Source: Chimonanthus salicifolius
Lineage: Eukaryota; Streptophyta; Magnoliopsida; Laurales; Calycanthaceae
Assembly (NCBI GenBank): GCA_013350335.1
Contig: CM023532.1
Span: forward strand, 34,349,708-34,413,707
Reading direction: 5' to 3'
Length of the DNA: 64,000 nt
Shown here: positions 30,901-41,961 of the stretch, one piece after another
How positions within the stretch are numbered: position 1 is the first letter of the stretch
Layout: each line of letters begins with the position of its first letter
Translations under genes and position numbers: made by a program
The notes under the pieces: generated by a model
Seen by the model: the letters and a program-made list of their open reading frames with translations, nothing else
Database searches by the model: none
What the model was told of the DNA's origin: nothing

Positions 30901-31258
30901 TATACAAAACGATTAGTAACTTAATGCGAATACTTTAATAATACTATGTTATATTGGTATGAAATTGTATGATTTGCAGATAATAACCAATGGGGTGTAT
31001 CCAAGCATTGAGCACCGGGGGATGGTGAATTCGACACAAGAGAGGCTTTCGATTGCTGCATTCCACAATCCGAAGATGACAGCAGAGATCGGGCCTTTGC
31101 GGAGTCTGATCAGCCCGGAAAACCCAGCATTATTCAGAAGGGTTGGAGCAGAGAAATTTCACAAAGATCTCTTTGCTAGGAAGCTGAAAGGCAAGGCATT
31201 CGTCGACTCTATGAGGGTAGAACATGAAGAAGGCAGTGCTGCTGTTGCTACTGATTAA
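27946..31258 (+). CDS. SRG1-like 2-oxoglutarate/Fe(II)-dependent dioxygenase, copy 1 (4 exons, 360 aa)
   Basis: Exons: 27946-28176, 29237-29484, 30471-30795, 30980-31258, with phases consistent through to a TAA stop. The 360 residues match the usual length of the plant SRG1 / norcoclaurine-synthase-like / codeine-demethylase-like group. The N-terminal non-haem dioxygenase domain runs from about residue 45 (IPIIDMNKL) to 150 and includes [14 protein letters not shown] and [13 protein letters not shown]. The catalytic domain has NCYPPCPQP (206-214), iron ligands H223, D225 (SPHSDGGGL) and H280 (SIEHRG), and the 2-oxoglutarate-binding R290-x-S292. No organelle signal is seen, so it is probably cytosolic. 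Substrate is unknown: this clade oxidises varied specialised metabolites, and sequence alone does not assign a reaction. Its tandem partner is at 43450-46772. A TRIM sits in intron 1 and another in intron 2. Confidence 0.95.
28345..28587 (+). mobile_element. TRIM-like element in intron 1 of dioxygenase copy 1
   Basis: LTR-like repeats at 28345-28439 (TGTTAGCAAAG ... TTTAACA) and 28481-28587 (TATTAGTAAAC ... ATTAACA). A primer-site-like tgatatcaaagcagag follows LTR 1 and a purine tract (tgaggggga) precedes LTR 2. Flanks aatgg and aatag are near-matching 5-bp duplications. LTR 1 lacks about 21 bp present in the copy-2 element (43849-44111). Confidence 0.75.
30005..30355 (+). mobile_element. Complete TRIM retrotransposon (351 bp) in intron 2 of dioxygenase copy 1
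   Basis: LTR 1 30005-30123 and LTR 2 30239-30355 share tttcacatcggttgtga, an ataag segment and ctattaagctagtcttttgg-like ends, finishing CCTAACA. A primer-site-like agtgatatcagaaccat follows LTR 1, and a G-rich tract (gaggggggga) precedes LTR 2. A perfect 5-bp target duplication TTATT flanks it (30000-30004, 30356-30360). It has no coding capacity. The same insertion is in copy 2 at 45517-45870. Confidence 0.9.
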
Positions 31259-31334
31259 AATTCAATGTCTCTATTGCAGATATATAGATATGCTCCTCCA
31301 TTAAGCATATATTAGCATGTATTGCTTGTAAATT

Positions 31335-31680
31335 ATGACAAGAATAATGTCATAAACAAATTAAGACTTAATAAATTTTTTGAGATAGAACTCATTCTCA
31401 AACCTCAAGTGTTATATGGAGTAATTGGTTTTTTGAATTAACTCACATTTTTTCACTTCACACTCACCCTTACGTATGGTTACATGTGAAAACTTCATAT
31501 TCATCCTCACGTGCACTGAGCACACGGAACCTATTTTGATACCATGTTAGAAAAACATGACTTGATAAGATTCTTAAGGTAGAACTCTCTCACAAAAGCT
31601 AGCTTTTGAGAGGAGGGTGTCCAAGTGTTATATGAAGTCATTGGTTTCTTGAATTAACCGATGTGAGACTTTTTCAAAAG
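31335..31680 (-). mobile_element. TRIM-like element, minus strand, downstream of dioxygenase copy 1
   Basis: On the minus strand a primer-site-like tggtatcaaaataggttcc lies at about 31535-31552, next to an LTR end (tctaacat). Two related LTR segments share ggtagaact / gatagaact, gtgttatatg and ttgaattaac, at about 31380-31440 and 31575-31660. The equivalent at 46870-47110 is shorter. It begins about 80 bp after the stop codon and may supply part of the 3' UTR. Confidence 0.6.
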
Positions 31681-33478
31681 TAGCTCATTGAGCTGTGTTT
31701 GGACGAGGAAAATATGAAATAGGAGATTCCCTAAGAGTAAGGATAGGAGAACTTCTCCGTCTTCTCTTTTCAGTACTGTTATTTAGTCCAGGTGGAGAAC
31801 ACCATCTTCTTTTGAAAAAGAAAAAAAATCACTATTTACAAGCTTCACTTTCTCTTGAAAAATGCATCTAAATCAAGAAAAGCTGGACTCATCAAGAAGA
31901 AGTCTTCTCACATTCTCCAATCAAAATTCAGCCTAGAGTACCAAATGGTACTCCTACAAGGTATGGTTACATGATTCTATCAAACACTTTTCTTTCCTCA
32001 ATCTAACACTGTTGACCCAAGATTTCAAAGGGATGGATCTGACCCGAATATGACCTAATTGCATCCCTTCAGATGGATGATCCAATGGGCTGAGTTAGAA
32101 ATTTTCTCTGGGACCTGCATATAACTTGGATTCTCTAAGGGGGCCAATGATTTCCATGTAACATCTAAATTAAAAATAGACTTGAAGTGATTAACCCATT
32201 TTAATATAAAAGTAAATAATGTGTTGAGAGTTGTTAATTGAACTCGAAATCGACTTCACTCGACTGACCAAACCCGCATTTTAAATGGATATAGGTTAAA
32301 AATTTGTAACTTGAGCCTGAAAGAAACTTGAACCGATTTAAACCGTTTAAAAACAACTAATGAGTTAAAATTGTCGATTCAAAGCTGAATAAGATCCGAC
32401 CCTAAATTGATCCATTTTAGCCCTATATAATTAGGTGTGATGTAAAGGACATAAAAATGAATAGAGTGGATATAAAGTTTCATCCCATCTCATTATCTTA
32501 CCCTTTGATCTTAAATTTTTAGAAATCAATAACTTATTTATTGAAATTTAAAAGACAAAAATTATATGACTTTAATTTTATTCACTCTATAGATCTATAT
32601 AAGCACTTATCCAATACACCTATCTATCTAGGACTTATGGTTGAAATCCTGTGAGCAAATCTCATTTGAAAAATTATAATCTTGATTGGGCACTTAAAAA
32701 TATAATAGAAAGGCTCTCATTATAGCACTTTCTTTTTAAAAAATGGGCCATCTTAATTACTTTTTGTCGAGTTAAAGTGTATCAGGGCTTTGAAGGAAAA
32801 GATAAAGCATTTTGTCCCAAAAAGAAGAAAATGAAAGAGAATTATATGCCTTGATTTTACATTGCTTTAGGGTGTTGCCACTGGTCTTACATAGAAAAGC
32901 AAAATATCAGAAAATCTGAAAATTATAAAATTTATTCCTTTATTTATTTGAGAAAATTAATTATAAAAATAATACTATATTTAGGTTAGATCCATGTCAT
33001 TTAATACATGTGTAAAATTCAGCTTTATGTCAAGTCATGGAAAGCAAGTACTAAAATCTTTATTTCTATTAGAAATGAATGAAATATTATCTCGCTTAAT
33101 GAAAAAAAATCTCCATTTCTTATAAAAATTTCTAGTGTCTCGTATCAAATTGATTTGTTGGAAGACAAGAGAAATATTTCATTTTTTATATTTTTTTTTA
33201 CAAAGATTACTTGTTCAGGAGAAGAAGAAAGAGACTTATTTTCTATCAACTGAAAAAAATGACAATTAATCTCTAAAAAAATTGTTAAAAACAAGAATTG
33301 TAAATCAATTTCTTACTCATAAATTTTAGAAATTCATGTTGTCTTGATATCCTAAATTAGTATTACAGGTGGGTCAATGGATGTGGAACTTAGGTTTCAT
33401 TTGATAATATCCATATGGAATATGGGTTTGTTATGTGAAATTGATGCAAGCCAACACCTCAATCTATTGCTATAAGTT
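31681..33478. other. Non-coding stretch between dioxygenase copy 1 and SINE pair
   Basis: AT-rich, without a gene or complete element that I recognise. It is collinear with 47110-49346 in copy 2, where about 290 bp extra (47655-47945) and two short tandem duplications occur. Confidence 0.6.
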
Positions 33479-33648
33479 ATTTTTTTTGGTTTAACGTATG
33501 GGAAACTCAAATAAAGTCTTACAAAAATCCTTCACAGATGAGCTCACTATCCGTAAGGCAAACTAATCTTAGGCCATAGGGGTTAGAACACGCAACCTCC
33601 TGCTTCTTGAAGCAGGAAGCAACCAGTTGAACTACACACATGTTGGGC
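33479..33648 (-). mobile_element. tRNA-derived SINE (family A), minus strand, left half of an inverted pair (copy 1)
   Basis: On the minus strand: A box (tagttcaactggttgc), cctgcttcaagaagcaggagg segment and B box region (gcgtgttctaacccc), then a 3' part ending in an A run (T-run at 33480-33488 on the plus strand). It abuts the plus-strand SINE at 33649 head to head. Confidence 0.8.
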
Positions 33649-33795
33649 TGGGGTATAACTCAATTGGTTGACTCCCGCCTCAGGAAGTGGGAGGTTGCGG
33701 ATTCGAGCTCCCATGACTTAATCTTGGTGTGTCCTACGGGTAATAGTAGGACTGTGTCTGAGTTTTTCACACGTAAATCTAAAAAAAAAAAAAAG
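33649..33795 (+). mobile_element. tRNA-derived SINE (family A), plus strand, right half of an inverted pair (copy 1)
   Basis: A box tataactcaattggttg, the cctcaggaagtgggagg hairpin and B box gcggattcgagctcc, followed by a tRNA-unrelated body and an A run at 33780-33794. The cognate in copy 2 is 49514-49690. This is a Pol III retroelement, not a tRNA gene: no acceptor stem or CCA-like 3' end closes the fold. Confidence 0.85.
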
Positions 33796-34487
33796 AGTTT
33801 ACATGATTATTAGACTCAATATATAGGATTAGGATATAATCACATTGACTCAAGCAGCATTGGCTGGATGAACAATCCAATCGCAATCTGGTTTCTTTAT
33901 TGTGGATCTTCAATCTCCCTTTATCTTTCATCTACTTGGGTCTTTGTCATAGTTTAAAAGTTCAAAACAACTTTGATGAATTGATCTCAAATTGAGTAAG
34001 TTAATAAAATTTGTCGATTTTTTTTAAGTCAAGTCCAAAAACTAAGTCGAGTTACTCGAATTGTTGGATATTGAGTTGAATTCGAGTTCCTAGTGATTGA
34101 ACTTTGATCTTAGGGTATTTTTGTGTGCTTACTCAAGCCTTTCATTAATTGATTCATGGATTAAAATTATCAACCTTGGGTTTGTGAGTTGATTTTAGAA
34201 TTAATTTTTGGCTAAATTATAATGGAATTAGTGTATTAGATATGATATTAATAAAAATAAAGGAATGAATTAGTGTATGTAGATATGATATTTAGACTTT
34301 TAGAGATGTTTAGTTTGCACCTTTCCACTTAAAATCAGGATTTGATTGACACTCAAACTTGCATTTATTTTTAGACTACATTCAAGCGTTTTAGATGTGA
34401 TTAGTGGCTTTCATGACGACGACGACAATGATGGTGGTGGCGGCGCTTTGGACATTTGAGTGATAGAAAAAGTGATATGCTTTAGAT

Positions 34488-34902
34488 CAGTGGTCGAAAT
34501 ATCAGTCGATACATATCATATTGGCCGATATGTATCGGTTTTTTAAGACCGAACTATATCGGCGGATACGATATGTATCGGCCGTACAAAATGATTATCG
34601 GTCGATATGGCCGATATTTGGTCCGCAATATCGGTCACCATATCGGCCGATATGCATAAATATCGGTATTTAAAATTTATTTATTTTTTTTATAAAAAAC
34701 AGATACGGTTTTTCACGGTTTTCCATGGTTTTTGCGGTTTCACGGTTTTTTCGATTTTTGCAGTTTTTCACGGTTCTTCACTGTTTTTTGCTGTTTTTTC
34801 ACGGTTTTGAATACCGGAGGAGAGAGAAATTCCGATATCGGAGGAGAGGGAAACTTATCGGCCGATATTTGCATATCGGCCATGGCGTTTTTTTGACCCC
34901 TG
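34488..34902. mobile_element. hAT-like non-autonomous element (415 bp) with ATCGGCCGAT repeats, only in copy 2
   Basis: Ends are CAGTGGTCGAAATATC and the inverse of CAGGGGTCAAAAAAA. Perfect 8-bp target duplication CTTTAGAT lies at 34480-34487 and 34903-34910. Copy 1 has the unoccupied site as a single ctttagat near 22322. The interior holds many tatcggccgatat-type palindromes and a T-rich run of repeated cacggttttt units. No transposase is encoded. Confidence 0.88.
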
Positions 34903-34982
34903 CTTTAGATAGCTGAAAATGGACCTAGTGGAGAAATTACATAGTGAAGATGAAAGTAATTTGAGGTATAACATGGTTTGGT

Positions 34983-36379
34983 ATAATTTTATCAGAACCA
35001 GACCATCTACCAAACCGTCTTCGAAGAAGGTTCAGTTCAACCGGGTTCAACTAGGTCAGCCATAGTCAAACACGTTCAAACCCTACCCTGAATATTATAT
35101 TATAAATATTATTAGATTATTAATTAATCTTTTTCTATATAAATAAAACACTTATAAGAAAGAATTTTTTTTTTCAAATCACACTCAATTATGTGTTGTA
35201 GAAAGTTGAAAATTGAGCATTCTTTTTAAAACAAAATGATTTCCAATTCTTAATAATCACCACTTATTACTTTGCAAAGTATAAAGCATTTCAATATATA
35301 TATGTAGACTAATCTTTTCTAAATATATAAGTGGTCTATTATACATTATCATGGATTGAATCTTATAAATTTAATTTAGTTTTCAAATCTATTCTAATTA
35401 ACAATGTAATTAGTTATTATTATTATTTTTAAAACCAAAACAAGAAAGCTAATTACCATGACATTCTAAATTTTTAACCTCAAAATGAAGTTTATTATAA
35501 TATAATATTTTCTTTCATTTGAGAAAAGAGATTTTATTTTTTTCATTAATAATAATTAGATAAATAAAATTATTAGATAAAATTATGAGCTATAGTTAAT
35601 TATATTACATTGATATAATAAAAATAAAGAATACCTTTTAATAATAATGACAATGGTAAAAATATTAGATGATAAATATAATATTAAATTATTACAATAA
35701 GATAAATAAACGAAAACATTATAATTTTTACTTTCAACATAACATAAGTAAATATTATTGTATTTAAAATAAAAAAAATATTTCTTTCAAGTTAATTTTT
35801 TTTTTTTTTTTTGATAAAGAGTACATCCGTAAGCTTTTTAGGAATCTCACGTGAATTCCTTTTCATAAAGATAGGTTTAAGTTAGAAACCTTAATGCTCG
35901 TCTTTTAATACCCTTCTTCTCTATCACACTCTCTATTAAACCCGCCACCGCCGCCGCCGCCGCCGCTATCTGTATTTTTCCCATCACGAAGAAGAAAAAG
36001 AAGAGAAAGGAAATTTGTGAACGGTCGAGCGATTTTTTTTCTTCAATCTTTTCTCCATATTTTCTTTTTTCTCTTTCCATTCCTTCTCTCCGCCGTTTCA
36101 TTTATTCTCATTCCATTTTTTCTACTGAATTTTACTGTTTTGTAGGGAGGCTAGAGTCGCAGCCGCCGGCGTTTTTTTTTTTTTTCTAACTTTCCATTTT
36201 TTTCCAAAGCCGCGGCTCACGGCTTACGACTGAATAAAAAAACCGTTTTAAATCGCGGCTTGAAACAGTTTTTTACGGCTTAATTTATCAGAAGGTTTGT
36301 TAATCAGATCGGACGGAGAAGATGGCGGTTACGGTCGAACCTGCGGACCGACAGCGGTCCGGTCCGGTTCTGATAACAC
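34983..36379. mobile_element. 1.4-kb non-autonomous TIR element, only in copy 2 (Mutator- or hAT-like)
   Basis: Flanked by a perfect 9-bp duplication TGGTTTGGT (34974-34982 and 36380-36388). Copy 1 shows the empty site (acatggtttggtgga near 22395). Ends share an inverted TATCAGAACC core: left ataattttatcagaacc, right ggttctgataacac. It contains a (CCG)n run at about 35943-35967 and a CG-rich right end, unlike the AT-rich surroundings. The 9-bp duplication favours a Mutator-like mobiliser. No convincing gene is inside. Confidence 0.82.
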
Positions 36380-36454
36380 TGGTTTGGTGGATTACAGACT
36401 GAAGCTGAGCCACATTGGGCTGGAAGGGGATGATATTTTCAGCCTACCATCACT

Positions 36455-36840
36455 AATTAGACTACTTTTAACAGTAACCTGTATCACTTTCTGGAGGAAC
36501 CCACCATGGAGGCTAATGAACAAAGATATTTTCTGAACTGGACAATTTTAGCCATCATGGTTAACTAACTAAACATATTGATTATCTTCTGGACTGACCC
36601 AGAGATCTCTTAAAATTTCAGAGGTTTTAGGCAGAGTGAGATTTCAAGAACCCTTTGTGACTGATATATTAAGAAGTTTAAGTGTGTGGAGCCTTTCTGT
36701 CTGGAAACCCTAGACAGTGGTCTACACCACCTATGCCCTGACCGGCCCTGAATTTATCTTGCTCTTCATGTTGATCTCCAATAAAAGTTCCAATAAGAGT
36801 TGCAAATGACAACGCAACCACTTAGGGAGAAAAGTGAATT
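36455..36840. repeat. 385-bp block present in copy 2 but not copy 1, with a diverged hAT-like MITE
   Basis: Copy 1 runs directly from atcactaata to gattgcaaaggg near 22472-22480. Copy 2 has extra sequence in between. About 36594-36750 resembles the MITE at 24730 and 40289 (agagatctcttaaaatttcag, gtgactgatatattaag, ending gaccggccctg). It is either an insertion in copy 2 or a deletion in copy 1; no clear target duplication. Confidence 0.6.
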
Positions 36841-37439
36841 GCAAAGGGTTAAATTGGATGTCTTTCTTTTTAAAAGGATTTTTGTGTGATAGATACATTT
36901 AAGAATCTAAAAAGAAATGTTAATCTTACACTTTAATAGATTGAATGAGAAAATTATTGTTTTGGCATGAAACTTGCTTTATTCTTGCAAGGGATCTCTA
37001 TCGAGATTTCATCAGTGTGCTTTATCTTCTATAAATTTAATAAATTTTCTTGTGAACTAAGATAAATTCAACATTCAATTCATTCCCACTTTGAAAATGA
37101 TGGTTTTCTAATTCAAATTCGTTCCTCGTTGATATAGAAGAAATTCAGTTCTCCCTATCTGCCCTTCCATTCATGTTATCAAACTTTTGAGTTTTGGTGA
37201 TGAGATACAGGGGACATGTGGTTTAGTGTATTTATAAAATTTGTCTCGCTTTCAATATAGAGGTGAAAATACCTATGTTATACTAAAAAAAGGTATGATT
37301 TCTTAAAAGATTTAAAATGGCTTGGCTATGAGAGATGTTGCATCAAACATCTATCGCTCTCTATGTCTTGATTGTAATAATGGCTTATATGTGGCTGAAA
37401 TCTTACACATAATAACTTAAGTGGAGTTGAATTGATTTG

Positions 37440-38635
37440 ACCAATTACTCCACCTAAATCATGAGAGGCTGTCAAATCAAAGAATTTACAACACTCAATA
37501 TATTTCAACTTTATAATAAGATTATAATCAATATTATCCATTGTGATGAGTGCAAACCCTTGATTTGGATTTATCTTCAAACAAGATGAGAGATGATTAA
37601 ATGAAACAATTAATCTAAATTACAAAAATGTTAGACAACATGATGGTGAAGTAGTGGTTCTAACTTGCACCAAGGTTTACTTAAAACTAATAATAGAACA
37701 GAGGAAAAATTCTCTTGAACCAATTGTCTCATGCTATACTTTTTAAGAAGCATTAAAGACACTAAATTCTTAAGATTCTAACTTATCTCTAAATAGTATT
37801 ATAAAAATAGATTTTTCTATCTAATACCAATATAAAGAGCTATACAATCTAAAGATAATTTGGACAAATACTTTCTTAAATTAGTAGTTGACCTTATCTA
37901 ACCATTCACCCCCACCGTGGTTGCGCGAGATCCCTCTACCTATCCTTTGTTTAACACCAATAATCTTCTATGAAATGATTGAACTTTTTCTATTAAGTCA
38001 AATCAACTCAAATCAACTTGCCAAAGTTTTTTAGAGTTTTTAAACTATGTGCAAGCAATAATAGCTATTCCGTGTAACATAATTAATTAATTAATTAATA
38101 AGCAAAAGACAAATTTAGATTGAAATTTATGAAATGGACTCAAGTATTCTAATATATTTTAGTTGATTTTAAGAAACCCACATGGGTGTAGCTCAACTGG
38201 TTGCCTCCCGCCTCAGGAAGCAGGAGGTTGTGGGTTTGAGCCCTATGACTTAACCTTGGTTTGCCCTAGGGGTAGTGGGCTCACTCGTGAGGGTTTTACG
38301 CTGGGTATCATGCAGTTTCCCACACATAAATTAAAAAAAAAAAAAAAATAACAAATTTTTTTACATTTTGGCTGGAATAAATTGACACTTTTGAAAAAAA
38401 TTAAAAATATCAGTTTTTCCTAATAGGTGGGTTAAAATTGAAAATTGTTTACCAAAATATTTTTCTTAGCTCTACAGTGATGTACCTGAATTATGATTAT
38501 GTGTTAAATTTGAATTATATTAGATACGAAGTGGGCTTCATTGACTCTAATTAAAGATATTGTTGTTGCATTAGATGAGGGGTAAACCCTATCTAATATA
38601 ATTGAGTAAAAAATTATTGTGACTTAATTTGATTC
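37440..38635. repeat. About 1.2-kb block only in copy 2, containing a SINE
   Basis: Copy 1 reads ttgatttgaccaataatatgtactg (about 23065-23090) without interruption. Copy 2 leaves this path after gatttgaccaat (37446) and rejoins at ccaataatatatactg (38634). The block is AT-rich, holds a SINE at 38177-38348 and has no recognised gene. Confidence 0.7.
38177..38348 (+). mobile_element. tRNA-derived SINE (family A)
   Basis: A box gggtgtagctcaactgg, then cctcaggaagcaggagg, then B box gtgggtttgagccc. A tRNA-unrelated body (gggtagtgggctcactcgtg) follows, ending in a 15-base A run. One of the least decayed members in the window. Confidence 0.88.
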
Positions 38636-39982
38636 CAATAATATATACTGTTTAATTGGTCATACTATCCTATCGTACTAAATTAGAGATGGTTAACATT
38701 CTTATTAAAAAATTAAATTTCAATCAATCATCTTTATCCATTTAGTTTAAATAATAAAATAATAAGTGAAATGAAACTTCAATTCACCTATATATTTTAC
38801 TCCACCTCAAGAGAACAAGATTTTGAAGATTACGCTCAAGAGGGACTGAGTTCGAGTCATATCAATTGATTTGTACTCAAAATAAGGTGAAAATAATGAA
38901 AATTGGCCCTGCACCTCAATCCGAAAGAAATTATGGGAAAGCTTTACAAAATTATTATGAAGCTACGTGACCAGAAATTGATCCATATAATCGAAGTTAT
39001 ATACTTTATAATAGAGGCTTTATCCACACAAGCAACATATAACATACAAAGGCAATGGAATATTATTTCCGATCAATAAAATAAAATCCATTCTTACCAC
39101 AAGTTTTTAATAATATGGCCATGAGTCACATAAAAATTGAATGGAGGGACCATTTCCAAGTTGACTCGAACTCAACCATTTTTAGAATCAGAAAAAGAAG
39201 GCAAAGGTGGTGATTTTTCTCTAAAAGAGGCAAATTATTTATCATGAGATAAGATAAGTGTAACATGACTCAACAGGATGGATAAGGACCATATGGCTGA
39301 TAAGATTCAAGAAAAACCTCTCCATCCAATAATTATAACTTATAACTACATAAGATGACTATAAAAAATTAATGATTTGTACGAATTAAAATTTTTAATA
39401 TTTAAAATTATAATGTAACCATGAATTTTAATCTTCTACTATCTTTACTATATTTTATAATATCTTTTAAAAATAATAAATAATTTTATCTCAACCTTAC
39501 TTGAACGGTAGTTCATTTCCACTGGACTTTTTCTTTCTTTTTAGAACTGGAAAATTAAGGTGCCAAGTGGCATCTTCTGAATCACTATCTCTTTATTAAA
39601 GAGTTTCCAACGTAGACTTTTTATAATATAACTAAAATCTATAATTATAATATAATTATTTCAAGAAAAACTTTGCTGACACACTCAGTAAAAATAAAAT
39701 TTTAGGACTCATTTGGTTTTAAATATGATGTAAAGAGGATCACACAAATAGCTATTATTTCACTTTTATCTGATGATCCTATTTCTTGATTTTAAACTTT
39801 TAAAAATCAATAGTCCATACTCTTCAAACTTTAAAGACTGAAATTATATAATTTAAATCAACATATTTTTGTTTTTTATTTTTTGTGTGTTGGATCATCA
39901 ATTAATAATGAAGTTTTTTACATTTTATATTTATGTAATCACCTATAAAATAAACTTAAATTTATTGGATTAATATAACTTG

Positions 39983-40288
39983 TGTTGGAGCTTGCTGTGA
40001 ACGAGTTCAACGTTGAAAGTGTAAAGGGAGATCTATGGATTTATTAAAAAATTGGTCACTCTACCTAATAGGCTAGTCTTTTTTGCTAAATTAGCAACTA
40101 CAAACAAGTGGTATCAAAGGCAAATCTTAGACTACCTCATGTAGACTCAGAAGATTCCCTAGATGGACGAGTTGGCTGGCCTCGTTCGCGGGAGAGATTG
40201 TTGGGGTTGACTGCGAACGAGTTTCACAATGAAAGTGTAGAAAGAAATCTAGAGAATTATAAAGAACCTTGGTCATTCCACCTAATAG
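39983..40288 (+). mobile_element. TRIM retrotransposon, copy 2, second LTR interrupted by a hAT-like element
   Basis: Counterpart of 24424-24729: LTR 1 starts TGTTGGAG at 39983, primer-site-like gtggtatcaaaggc near 40110, LTR 2 starts TGTTGGGG near 40200. A MITE follows at 40289. An apparent open frame at 40108-40347 across this region is coincidental. Confidence 0.78.
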
Positions 40289-40439
40289 CAGGGCCGGCCC
40301 TTAGATCCCCTAAAATCTCAGGGGCCCTAGGTGAAGTGAGATTTTAAGTGCCCTTTGTGACTGATATATTAAGGAGTTTAAGTGTAGGAGAGAGGTCACT
40401 CTGATTGGGCCCTAGGCGCTATGCCGAGGGCCGCTGTTG
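40289..40439. mobile_element. hAT-like MITE (151 bp) nested in a TRIM LTR, copy 2
   Basis: Left end CAGGGCCGGCCCT, right end inverse of CAACAGCGGCCCT. Flanks cctaatag (40281-40288) and cctaacag (40440-40447) form an 8-bp duplication with one mismatch. Same insertion as 24730-24888. Confidence 0.78.
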
Positions 40440-40515
40440 CCTAACAGGCTAGTCAATCATGACATCTATCTAACCTTGCCTAACAGGCTAGTCAATCATG
40501 ACATCTATCTAACCT
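40439..40515. repeat. Tandem duplication of about 38 bp, only in copy 2
   Basis: The segment gcctaacaggctagtcaatc ... ctatctaacct occurs twice in immediate succession. Copy 1 has it once (24888-24925). Confidence 0.9.
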
Positions 40516-41921
40516 GTACAAAATTGAAATTCCTTACTCATCTATCATTATCATTGAGTATAAATAGAATTACAATACAACCTCTTTGAAGATTAACACA
40601 AAAGGATTAAGATAAAATAGAGTTCAAATTTGAATTGGATGTTGTGCTATCGTTAAGGTTTAAATTTGAAGAGTTCAAATTTGAATTGGATGGTGCGGTG
40701 CCATTAATATAACTTAATTATTATTTTAAGATAACGCACTTCTGTGTAAAAAATTATAGCAGGTTGAATATGCAATTTTATGATGGACTCTGTATAGTCT
40801 GAGTAACATATATATAAAAAATCATACTTTTACCTAAAGAAACAAAAGAGTTTCTTTGGAAATATTTTACACTCATCAGATAAATCATAAGAACTTAAAA
40901 CTTATAATAACAAAATATCTGAATGTTAAAGTTCAAAGTATATAATTTACTGTTATGATAAAAAAATTCAAAATTATAATTGTCACGTGTCACAAAAATC
41001 TGAAACATCATCTCATCCACATATGTAGACAAGAACTGAGTCATCTTCTAAAAATTGACCTTTTTCATTTTGTCAAAATGCGCATGATTTTGATCATTTC
41101 TCGTGCGTGTCATTATCATGGGAGAACCGACCAAGACTTTTTAGAAATTTGGCCTAATTGTTATTTGAAAGGACTTAGTAGTTAAATCTCAGTCGACAAA
41201 AAACTTTGAATTGAGTAAATTAATTAATTTTTTAGTTTTTTAATTTTTTTTAAAAATGATTTTTTTAAATACGTGGAAATCCGACAATCCCACTTCGTGG
41301 TGATCATAGATAAAATCCTAAATCCATATCACTACCTACAAACACTATGGATCAGATTAGACGCTAGGAATTTTGAAATAATAAATAAAGTGATGAGTAA
41401 CAATTTGTTGATTTTTTATTTAGTAAAATGTTAAATTAAATAAACTTTTTAGCTTTTAAACACTATTGTTAATGCATCACAGAGGGTATAGAACAAAAAT
41501 CTTTTTTATAATAAAAGACATTAATGTTTTCATCAATTCTTCATAATAAATTTTACATTTGAATCTGTCTAATTAAATGCTCAGAATTTTAGAAACTCAT
41601 GAAATTGAAAATACATTTTCATTATTTACTTTATATTTTATAATATTTGGCAATGACATATAATAGAATGATCTTATAATTCAAAAAAATAATTGTTAAT
41701 GTGATAAAATATTAATGTTGTTGGAATATATTTAGAATTTTAATATTAGTAGGATTATTATGCGACTAGGATTCTATGTTTGGGTTTATCTCTAATAAGA
41801 GATGTATTTGATTTATAATTAGTTTAATGTTTAGTTTGATTGTGATAACCCTAAAGAATATAAATATATATAATAGCGGTATTCAATACAATATACAATT
41901 ATTCTTTTCTACAAATGTTAT

Positions 41922-41925
<4 letters not shown>

Positions 41926-41957
<32 letters not shown>
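41926..41957. repeat. (TA)n microsatellite, copy 2
   Basis: About 32 bases of TA. Homologous to the longer run at 26146-26203. Confidence 0.9.

Positions 41958-41961
<4 letters not shown>

Larger units (their letters stand above)
22125..34290. repeat. Tandem segmental duplication, copy 1 (about 12.2 kb)
   Basis: From about 22135 (agagatgtttggtttg) onward the sequence aligns in order with 34300-50195: the gatggtggtggcgg segment (22268 / 34432), the run from 22490 / 36845, the nested TRIM and hAT elements (24424 / 39983), the (TA)n run (26146 / 41926), the dioxygenase (27946 / 43450), all its introns, and the SINE pair (33479 / 49347). The similarity ends near 34250-34290, where copy 2 begins. 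Identity by eye is high (mid to high 90s per cent) outside indels. Confidence 0.92.

Noticed and set aside
27946..31258. Gibberellin oxidase or flavonoid oxygenase assignment
   Set aside because: Residues around [26 protein letters not shown] and NCYPPCPQP, and the length, fit the SRG1/NCS-like group better; a specific reaction cannot be assigned.
34607..34916. Open frames of Phe/Ser/Val-rich repeats
   Set aside because: They translate the T-rich cacggttttt repeats inside the hAT-like element.
38177..38348. tRNA gene (A and B boxes present)
   Set aside because: No closing acceptor stem; a tRNA-unrelated body and A tail follow, and there are many copies in both orientations, so these are SINEs.
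40108..40347. 79-codon open frame
   Set aside because: It runs across a TRIM interior, its LTR and a MITE; the equivalent in copy 1 is not kept open.
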